The notes under the pieces are model-generated. The model saw only the letters and a program-made list of their open reading frames with translations, made no database searches and was not told the origin of the DNA. Position numbers and translations under genes: made by a program. From CAYWRO01 sp964460345 (GTDB lineage Bacteria; Planctomycetota; Phycisphaerae; Phycisphaerales; UBA1924), in the NCBI GenBank assembly GCA_964460345.1, contig CAYWRO010000006.1, forward strand, positions 22,337 to 86,336: 64,000 bases of DNA, in the 5' to 3' direction. Positions 58,195 through 64,000 of the stretch are shown in pieces (positions within the stretch are counted from its first letter, which is position 1; the number at the start of each line of letters is the position of its first letter).

Positions 58195-58640
58195 CACTTC
58201 ACGATGTCCGCATCCTCCCCCTCGCCGCCGGGCTTGCCGTCCTGCCCGTAGGAGACGATGTCGTAGTCGGGGCGGCGGTCGCCGGGGATCTTGAGGATGT
58301 ACTTGTTGCCCCAGGGATCGATCAGGTCGTCGGCGGTGTCGACGTATGGGCCTTTCCAGGCGCCTTCGGCAACGCTGCCGGGCTTTTCCCAGAGGATGTC
58401 GATGGTGGCGCCGGTCGGCACCTGGCCCAGGTCGGCCAGGAGGATCTTCATCTGGCTCGCCAGCACGGCCGCGTTGCTTTCGGCGGTGCTGCGCTTGGCC
58501 TGGCCGATGCGGCCGATCAGGCGCGGCGCGATCAACGTTGCAAGGACGCCGATGATGATGATGACGACGATCGCCTCGATCAGCGTGAACGCGCGGGAGA
58601 GGTGCTGAGTGCTGAGTGCTGAGTGCTGAGTGCGTTTCAT
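58194..58640 (-). CDS. gspG: Major pseudopilin GspG
   Basis: A protein of 148 residues. The leader is 17 residues (MKRTQHSALSTQHLSRA), cleaved before FTLIEAIVVIIIIGVLATLI, with Glu22 as Glu5. At -1 it has Ala where Gly is normal. The body has the GspG pattern with GPYVDTADDLIDPWGNKYIL and a C-terminal DYDIVSYGQDGKPGGEGED calcium loop. It is the main subunit of the pseudopilus. Part of the leader is encoded by a 7-base tandem repeat (58603-58630). It overlaps gspF by four bases. Confidence 0.94.
   Translation of the reverse strand: MKRTQHSALSTQHLSRAFTLIEAIVVIIIIGVLATLIAPRLIGRIGQAKRSTAESNAAVLASQMKILLADLGQVPTGATIDILWEKPGSVAEGAWKGPYVDTADDLIDPWGNKYILKIPGDRRPDYDIVSYGQDGKPGGEGEDADIVK
58603..58633. 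repeat. Heptamer tandem repeat GAGTGCT in the gspG leader
   Basis: About four copies of the 7-base unit GAGTGCT run in a row and are read as SALSTQHLS-type residues of the GspG leader. Similar AGTGCA/TGCAG strings occur at 2171-2205, 6136-6165 and 49013-49036. Confidence 0.7.
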
Positions 58641-59965
58641 CCAATGCTCTCCTGCATTTCCAAGAGCGGCAGCAGCACCGCCGCGATGACGAAACCGACC
58701 ACGAGCGCCATGATCAACACGAGCACTGGCGGCAGGACGGTTGTGAAGAGGCGGATGCTCGCCTCTGTTCGTTTCTCAAAGGCGTCCGCGGCCTGGCGGA
58801 GCATGGCGGGCAGGCGGCCGGAACGCTCGCCGACGCCGACAATCTGCACGAGCAGTGGCGGAAAATAGCCGCTCTGTTCCAGCGGATCCGCGATGGTGCG
58901 GCCGGCGCTGACCTGGTCGCACACACTTTCGATCGTCTCTTCGAGTGCACGGTTGCCGAGCGTCAGCCGGGTGACGCGCAGGGCCGTCAATGCCGGCAGC
59001 CCCGCGCTGATGAGCGTCCCGAGCGTTCGCGTAAAGCGGGCGACGGCCACATCGCGGAGCAGTTGCCCGAGCACCGGCACCCGCAGGAGCGTCCGGTCGA
59101 TCGCAAGCCGCGGCCCGGGCTGCGCGTACGTGCGCGCGCCGAAGAACAGCGCCGCCGCGAGCACGCCGAGGGCAAGCCACCAGTATCCGCTGAAGAAGTC
59201 CGCCGCTCCCTGCACCACGCGCGTCGGAAAGGGCAGGTCCGCGGTCGAGAGCTTGAGCGGCTCAAGGATCTTCGGCACGATCACGGTCACGATCACGCCC
59301 ACTGCGATCGTGATCAAACCCACGAGGATCATCGGGTAAAGCGTTGCCCCGAGCAGGGCGCGCCGCAGTTCCACATCCCGGTCCAGCAGCGTCGCCGCCT
59401 GGTCCAGCACGTCCTCCAGCCGCCCTGATGCCTCGCCTGCACGGATGAGGTTCACCGTCAGGTTGTTGAAGGGAGCGCCCCAGCTTTCCGCGGCGTCGGC
59501 GAATGATCGCCCGTGCTCCACCTCGTGCATGAGGAAGTCGAGCATCTCCCGCTGCCTGCCGCCTTTGCCTGCGTGCGAGCGGCCCTGGCGCGCGATCGTG
59601 CGCATCGCCTGGATGATCGTCAGGCCCGCCTGCAGGGCGGTGGCCAGTTCGCGGATGAACGCGGCGAACTCCGAGCGCGACATGGCACGGCGCGAGAGCA
59701 GCCTTGAGGCTTGCAACTGGAGGCTGGAGGTCGGAACGGCGCGGCCTGCGGCCGGCGGCCGGCGGGTTGTACGTGCGCGTCCTTCATCGGCAACAGGCCG
59801 GCGCCGCTGTTTCACCTCGTCGAGGCGGGTGGGGGTGACGCCGCGGGCGCGGAGGAGACGCAGCGCGGCGGAGCGGTCCGGGGCGTCGATGGTCCGGTCT
59901 GCGGTTGCGCCGTTGCCGCCGGTCGAGGAGCCGGCGTTGATCGCCTCGTACTGGAAGGTCGGCAT
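58637..59965 (-). CDS. gspF: Type II secretion inner-membrane platform GspF
   Basis: A protein of 442 residues. It has a short start (MPTFQYEAIN), a disordered basic region (about 25-100), and then two GspF repeats. Each has a cytoplasmic helical part: SEFAAFIRELATALQAGLTIIQ ... FADAAESWG, and FTRTLGTLISAGLPALTALRV ... ADPLEQSGYFPPLL. Each is followed by membrane helices: LGATLYPMILVGLITIAVGVI, YWWLALGVLAAALFFGA and LFTTVLPPVLVLIMALVVGF. The start at 59965 overlaps the gspE stop. It is the polytopic core of the platform. Confidence 0.94.
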   Translation of the reverse strand: MPTFQYEAINAGSSTGGNGATADRTIDAPDRSAALRLLRARGVTPTRLDEVKQRRRPVADEGRARTTRRPPAAGRAVPTSSLQLQASRLLSRRAMSRSEFAAFIRELATALQAGLTIIQAMRTIARQGRSHAGKGGRQREMLDFLMHEVEHGRSFADAAESWGAPFNNLTVNLIRAGEASGRLEDVLDQAATLLDRDVELRRALLGATLYPMILVGLITIAVGVIVTVIVPKILEPLKLSTADLPFPTRVVQGAADFFSGYWWLALGVLAAALFFGARTYAQPGPRLAIDRTLLRVPVLGQLLRDVAVARFTRTLGTLISAGLPALTALRVTRLTLGNRALEETIESVCDQVSAGRTIADPLEQSGYFPPLLVQIVGVGERSGRLPAMLRQAADAFEKRTEASIRLFTTVLPPVLVLIMALVVGFVIAAVLLPLLEMQESIG

Positions 59966-61620
59966 CAGCCGTGTCCTCCGGCGTGGCCGTTGCCGTTCTC
60001 CTCCGCATCCTGCGTGGCGCGGAGCACTTCCTCGACGGTGGTGAGGCCCGCGGCCGCCTTGAGGAGCCCTTCGCGGCGCATGGTCAGGTGATCGGCGCGC
60101 GCGGTCGCCAGGAGCTGGTGACGGCTCGTCTTGCCCTCGGTGACGGCTTCCCGCATCTTCGGCGTTACCGCCAGCATCTCGTAGAAGCCGATGCGGCTGA
60201 AGAAGCCGGTCTCCTCGCACTTCTCGCATCCCGCCCCGCGCCAGGCCTGTGCGCCCCCGGCCGGGAAGAGCGCCAGTTCTTCGCTGTTCAAGCGGTGGCG
60301 CACGGCCTCATCCATCGGCACCGCGCGGCGGCACGCCTGGCAGATGCGCCGACCGAGCCGCTGGGCGAGCACGCCTTCCAGCACGCTGGAGAGCAGGAAT
60401 GGCTCGATCCCCATGTCAAGCAGTCGCCCGATCGCGCTGACCGCATCGTTCGTGTGCAATGTCGAGAAGATCAGGTGCCCGGTCAGCGCAGCGCGAACTG
60501 CAATGTCCGCCGTGTCGCCGTCACGGATCTCGCCGACCATGATAACGTCCGGGTCCTGGCGCAGGATTGAGCGCAGGCCGCTGGAAAACGTCAGCCCGCG
60601 CTCCGGATTGACCGGCATCTGGTTCACGCCCGGCAGTTCGTACTCGACCGGGTCCTCGATGGTAATGATCTTCCGCCCCGGGTCATACAGCTTCGTCAGC
60701 GCGGCGTACAGCGTCGTCGTCTTGCCGGATCCGGTCGGCCCCGTCACGAGCACCATCCCGTGCGGGAGGGCGATGAGCCGGTCCATGGCGTCGCGATCCC
60801 GCTGCGCCATGCCGAGAGCCTCAAGGTCCAGCGAGATCGCCTCCTTATCAAGGATGCGCATGACCACGCTTTCGCCGTAGATCGTCGGCACGGTGGAGAC
60901 GCGGATGTCCACCTTCCGCCCTTCGAAGCGCAGGGAGATGTGGCCGTCCTGCGGCACGTAGCGCTCGGCGATGTTCATTCCGCCCATGATCTTGATTCGG
61001 CTGGTGATCGCCGGCTGCAGGTGCTTGGGGGGACTGGTCTGCTCGCGGAGCATTCCGTCGATGCGGTACTTGACCTTGAGCTGCTTCTCGAAGGGCTCGA
61101 CGTGGATGTCGCTGGCCCGGGCCCGGATCGCTTCGAGAATGATCAGGTTGACGAGGTTGATCAGCGTCGGCTGCTCGGCCATGCGCTCGATGTCGTCGGC
61201 TTCGACCGCTTCGAGGTTGGCGGCCAGGTCGTCGTCATCGTCCGCCGCCCCCGCCAGGCGGGCGGCCATCTGCGCGGCGGTCGCGCCGAAGGCGCTGCGG
61301 AGGAGTGCGCTGAAGAGGTCGGGGGCGATCCCCCGCCGCGCGACGGGCATCTGCGCCAGGATCGCCAGTTCATCCGCCGCGGCGAAGTCTGCCGGGTCCA
61401 CCATGGCGGCCAGCAGGCGGCCGGAGTCGATCGCGTACGGCACCGCGCGCAGTCGCACGGCCCCTTCGGCGGTGATCAGCCGCGCCGCTTCCGGCTGGAC
61501 GGCCGGGAGTTCGGTCAGCGGGGGCGCGGCGGGGCGTGCGCCGTTGGTGAGGGCGGCTCCGGGGGCGGGGGTGCTGGTGTGTGCCTCGGTTGATGTCATG
61601 CCGACGTACCGCTTCTCCAT
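59965..61620 (-). CDS. gspE: Type II secretion ATPase GspE
   Basis: The assembly ATPase, 551 residues. An N1E-like domain with a 130-residue Ala/Glu-rich start is followed by the C-terminal engine. The Walker A motif is GPTGSGKT at 294-301, the Walker B region is DVIMVGEIRD at 358-367, and Asp/His boxes (HLIFSTLHTNDA) are present. Two CxxC pairs (Cys427/Cys430 and Cys465/Cys468) form the zinc subdomain. It powers pseudopilus assembly. It is the first gene of the operon, with M1 at 61620 or MTSTEAH seven codons later as the start. Confidence 0.95.
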   Translation of the reverse strand: MEKRYVGMTSTEAHTSTPAPGAALTNGARPAAPPLTELPAVQPEAARLITAEGAVRLRAVPYAIDSGRLLAAMVDPADFAAADELAILAQMPVARRGIAPDLFSALLRSAFGATAAQMAARLAGAADDDDDLAANLEAVEADDIERMAEQPTLINLVNLIILEAIRARASDIHVEPFEKQLKVKYRIDGMLREQTSPPKHLQPAITSRIKIMGGMNIAERYVPQDGHISLRFEGRKVDIRVSTVPTIYGESVVMRILDKEAISLDLEALGMAQRDRDAMDRLIALPHGMVLVTGPTGSGKTTTLYAALTKLYDPGRKIITIEDPVEYELPGVNQMPVNPERGLTFSSGLRSILRQDPDVIMVGEIRDGDTADIAVRAALTGHLIFSTLHTNDAVSAIGRLLDMGIEPFLLSSVLEGVLAQRLGRRICQACRRAVPMDEAVRHRLNSEELALFPAGGAQAWRGAGCEKCEETGFFSRIGFYEMLAVTPKMREAVTEGKTSRHQLLATARADHLTMRREGLLKAAAGLTTVEEVLRATQDAEENGNGHAGGHG

Positions 61621-61747
61621 GGCGACCGCGTCCCGGCCGGTGCGCGGAGTTTAGGGGTGAGCCTCCAGCGCTGCGCACGCGCACCGGCCGCGCCCGCGGC
61701 CGGCTTCCGGCCGGTTGAACGAACGGGCGGGGCGACCATTGCCCGCC

Positions 61748-63016
61748 TCAACTGTCGCCGTCGCGGTTGCGGCGTCCCTGCAGGCCGCGGCGCTCGCCGC
61801 TTTCGCCGTCGCGAGCGCCCTCCGGCTCGCCGCGCGGGCCGCCGAAGCGGCGGCGGCCGTCTCCTTGCCCCTCGCCCTCGCCGCGCTGCGGGAGTCGTTC
61901 GGCCTGCTGCTCGGTGAGGATCGTGCGGAGCTTCTCGACGGTCGAGCGTTCCAGGTCGCGCTTCTGTCGACGCAGGTCGCGCATCGCGTCGTTCTCGCCG
62001 CCGTTGCGGAACATCTGGCCCATCCTGTCGGCGGTCATGCTCTCTTCCATCTCGACCTGGGCGGTTTCCATCTGGCGGTTGATGCTCGTGAGGCTCTGGC
62101 CGAAGGAAGCGCGGATCGTCCCGATCTGTTCCTTCTGCTCCTGGCTCAAGTCGTCAAACTTCGAGGCGGTCTCGAGCAGGCGCTCGGCGCGCGAGGGGTT
62201 GTAGATCATCGGGAAGGCGCGCTGGCGGACCTGGGCGGCGAAGGTCGGGGCGGCGTCTTCCGGAAGCAGGGCCTCGATCTGTCGAGCGTAGCGGTTGTTG
62301 ATGTCGCGGACCCTTGTCGCGGCCTGCTTGCCGCGTTCGAACATGTCGTTGATCCCTTCCTGATCGCCCTCCCGGAACATGTCGCGCATGTTCTGGCGGA
62401 AATCGTCCTGCACCTCGTCGCGCTTGACGAGGGCCTGATCGAGCTCCAAAGCGTACTGGTTGAGCGTGTCGTCGAGCTGGGCGCGCTGGGCTTCATCGAG
62501 GCTCAAAGCGTCGACGAGGGCGATGACATCGACGCGCTCGCCGCTCATCAGCCCGCGCGGGATGGACAGTTCCCTGCGCCGCTCGCGCTGGACCTTCGGC
62601 CAGCCCTCCTGCGCCTGCTGCGGCGTCAGCAGCGTCTGCACATCCGCGAGAAAACTGTCGGCCATCTTCTCCGCCTGCTGCTCGAAGTCGCCGCGGGCCT
62701 GCATGATCTCCCCCCACAGCGCGCGATCGCGCGTCTCGCGGGCTTCATTGCGGAGTTCCTCGATGCGGTCCCGCACGGGGCGCGCCGCGGCGTCGAACTC
62801 GACGTGGTACGCCTCGAGCAGAGCAAGGGCCGCCGCCTGCTGATCGGCGGTGAAGCCGAGGATCTCGGCGTAGCGCTCCATCTGCTTCGTGCTCACCGCG
62901 GGGTCGAAGAGGTTGTCCCCATTCTCAAACTGTCGCCACCCCTGCGCAAGCGCGGGCAGGGCGATCAGCAGGGAAGCAAGGAGCGTGGCGACGGTCAGCA
63001 TGAGGCGGCTGCGCAT
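61748..63016 (-). CDS. Periplasmic Spy/LTXXQ-like helical protein
   Basis: A protein of 422 residues with a signal peptide (MRSRLMLTVATLLASLLIAL...) cleaved near ALA-QG. The mature part is almost all helix. LTPQQAQ and LSQEQKEQI are LTXXQ-type motifs seen in CpxP/Spy-like chaperones. The charged repeats (EELRNEARETRDRALWGEIMQAR, EVQDDFRQNMRDMFREGDQ) end in a Gly/Arg-rich disordered tail. This suggests a periplasmic chaperone or sensor. GGGAGA at proper spacing supports the start at 63016. It is 127 bases upstream of gspE on the same strand. Confidence 0.75.
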   Translation of the reverse strand: MRSRLMLTVATLLASLLIALPALAQGWRQFENGDNLFDPAVSTKQMERYAEILGFTADQQAAALALLEAYHVEFDAAARPVRDRIEELRNEARETRDRALWGEIMQARGDFEQQAEKMADSFLADVQTLLTPQQAQEGWPKVQRERRRELSIPRGLMSGERVDVIALVDALSLDEAQRAQLDDTLNQYALELDQALVKRDEVQDDFRQNMRDMFREGDQEGINDMFERGKQAATRVRDINNRYARQIEALLPEDAAPTFAAQVRQRAFPMIYNPSRAERLLETASKFDDLSQEQKEQIGTIRASFGQSLTSINRQMETAQVEMEESMTADRMGQMFRNGGENDAMRDLRRQKRDLERSTVEKLRTILTEQQAERLPQRGEGEGQGDGRRRFGGPRGEPEGARDGESGERRGLQGRRNRDGDS

Positions 63017-63305
63017 GGGAATCTCCCTGAAAACGGTCACCCCCCCGCACCCTCCGGCCGCACGAGGCCCGTGAGGAAGCGGGGGCGCACCGTCTCTGTT
63101 GTATCACAGGTGAACGCCAAAGGGGAGGGGCCATTGCACGAGGGCGGCCGGATCGGGCGAAGGGGGAGCCCGGCGACGACCGGGCACAAAACCCCCCAGA
63201 TCCGGGCGGTTCCGCCCCGCCGCCCCGCCCACCCCGATCCACGCCCCCGCAGGCCGGCCGGATGGCGCGGAAAGTGCGCGGTACGTCCCATATGGCCACT
63301 TTTAA

Positions 63306-63515
63306 GGAGCGCAGAAGCGGATACGAGGAGCGCATAAGCGGCTTTAAGGAGCGCGTATCCGGATACGAGGAGCGCAGAAGCGGATTTGAGGAGCGCATAT
63401 CCGGATTCGAGGAGCGCATAAGCGGATTTCAGGAGCGCATAAGCGGATTCGAGGAGCTCATATCCGGATTTGAGGAGCGCAGAAGCGGATTTGAGGAGCT
63501 TGGATCCGGCTCCGA
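63306..63515. repeat. Tandem minisatellite, ten 21-base units
   Basis: Each unit starts GGAG(C)GC and continues (AGAAG or TATCC or ATAAG) CGGAT(T/A)(C/T)GA. The period is exactly 21 bases through 63306-63515. The count is ten, with one diverged unit at the right end. Since 21 is a multiple of three, frames stay open. On the minus strand this reads LLKSxxA-type heptads, but no start, ribosome site or wider protein context supports expression. Confidence 0.9.
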
Positions 63516-63557
63516 AAAGGTCAAAACCGGCCCTGGGGGGCTGGGAGGGGGGGGATT

Positions 63558-63692
63558 GAACCACAGAGGCGCCGAGGCACAGAGGGGAAGGGGGGATGAT
63601 CCGCAGATTTCGCAGATTGCGCAGATGAAGACTCGGGTGGGATGCCCCAAACCCTGGGTGGCATGCCCACGCGGTACTCCGCGCGGGGCTGT
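63558..63692. repeat. 135-base direct repeat, copy 1
   Basis: Begins GAACCACAGAGGCGCCGAGG, contains CGCAGATTTCGCAGATTGCG, and ends in the hairpin-like GGTGGCATGCCCACGCGGTA with CTCCGCGCGGGGCTGT. Copy 2 is 168 bases further on (63726-63860) with only a few mismatches. Confidence 0.9.
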
Positions 63693-63725
63693 CCGGGGGC
63701 AGTTCTCACGCAAAGCGGAAGAATG

Positions 63726-63860
63726 GAACCACAGAGGCGCCGAGGCACAGAGGGGAAGGGGGGAGGAGCCGCAGATTTCGCAGATTGCGCAGATGAAGAC
63801 TCGGGTGGCATGCCCCAAACCCTGGGTGGCATGCCCACGCGGTACTCCGCGCGGGGCTGT
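63726..63860. repeat. 135-base direct repeat, copy 2
   Basis: Near-exact copy of 63558-63692, offset by 168 bases. The ACAGAGG and GCAGATT strings are widespread dispersed repeats in environmental bacterial genomes, as far as I recall. Confidence 0.9.
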
Positions 63861-64000
63861 GGGCGAGGAATGTTCACGCAGAGGCGCAGGGATCGCAGGG
63901 ACAGAGAATCAGAAGAGATGGAGCAGCGGGCGCGCGCGCCCGCTGCTCTTCTCTGCGCACTCTGCGCCTCTGCGTGAGATTCTGTTTCCTCAGAGCCCCG

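Larger units (their letters stand above)
63017..64000. repeat. Repeat-rich, gene-poor end of the window
   Basis: About 980 bases with no gene that I can support. It holds ten tandem 21-base units at 63306-63515, a pair of 135-base direct repeats at 63558-63692 and 63726-63860, and ends with more CGCAGAGGCG-type strings. Long open frames here are repeat by-products, and similar short strings occur at 9511-9540. Confidence 0.7.

Noticed and set aside
63306..63515. Possible CRISPR array
   Set aside because: The units are contiguous with no unique spacers, and no cas genes are present.
63037..63564. Minus-strand frame reading LLKSxxA heptads over the minisatellite
   Set aside because: The 21-base repeat keeps every frame open. 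No ribosome site or protein context supports a gene, so it is reported as a repeat only.
63429..63818. Minus-strand frame with ICAICEICG and PLCASAPLWF repeats
   Set aside because: These residues are the translation of dispersed CGCAGATT and ACAGAGG repeats, not of a real protein.
1..64000. tRNA, rRNA, tmRNA or riboswitch
   Set aside because: I saw no cloverleaf, rRNA or known aptamer sequence by eye. A covariance-model scan would be needed to exclude weak cases.

Overview
The window is high-GC DNA that reads as a planctomycete of the class Phycisphaerae. The evidence is the C-terminal 'GC-type dockerin' modules ending in WF.GC on four proteins, a membrane protein ending in a CxxCGYD..GL..CPEC zinc ribbon, and a PEP-CTERM-like tail on another protein. 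No rRNA, tRNA, phage, integrase or insertion sequence was found. Nearly all of the sequence is single-copy genes, with many long antisense shadow ORFs caused by the base composition.

Layout. 1-11 kb: a truncated PAS-domain gene, queA, a zinc-ribbon membrane protein, a HAD hydrolase, a CBS protein, a coupled esterase and terpenoid-cyclase-fold repeat protein, rsmE, an acidic membrane protein and a gluzincin-like peptidase. 11-16 kb: aroA, a GroES-like protein, apt, a CBM48-like protein, and the coupled thyA-folA pair. 16-19.5 kb: an exported dockerin protein, and an 812-residue fusion of a beta-lactamase-fold serine hydrolase with a NamZ-type exo-muramidase. 19.6-21.4 kb: rpsP-trmD-rplS without rimM. 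21.5-26.7 kb: a quinone-oxidoreductase-like gene, then hen1-pnkp, the bacterial RNA repair and 2'-O-methylation cassette. 26.7-29.6 kb: a receiver-GGDEF protein, a detached atpC and an orphan FecCD-type permease. 29.7-37 kb: a beta-propeller-like dockerin protein, unknown proteins, a lipoprotein, and two tandem dockerin paralogues that lack signal peptides. 37-47.5 kb: smpB, an FAH-family hydrolase, two lineage-type exported proteins, a lone response regulator, a 3-hydroxyacyl-CoA dehydrogenase, TPR-recX, a lipoprotein-rhodanese pair, a sigma-region-4-like membrane protein and a PEP-CTERM-like protein. 47.6-61.6 kb: a complete, tightly overlapping type II secretion operon, in the order gspE-F-G-H-I-J-K-L-M-C-D followed by a lipoprotein. 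61.7-64 kb: a Spy/LTXXQ-like periplasmic protein, then about 1 kb of repeats.

The most unusual theme is repetitive DNA that has entered reading frames. A palindromic element occupies residues 12-42 of both the GspH and GspI leader peptides. A two-hairpin element of about 80 bp sits inside a sigma-like gene, with a second copy just upstream of that gene. A third palindrome encodes the linker of the hydrolase-NamZ fusion. Short 7-8 bp tandem strings fall in several signal or leader peptides. Most of these places are cleaved leaders or linkers, where the protein could tolerate an insert.

Functionally, the type II secretion system could export the dockerin, esterase, peptidase and muramidase proteins encoded in the window. 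The NamZ fusion suggests wall-sugar scavenging, although no transport or MurNAc catabolism genes are adjacent. Hen1-Pnkp provides repair of ribotoxin-cleaved RNA.
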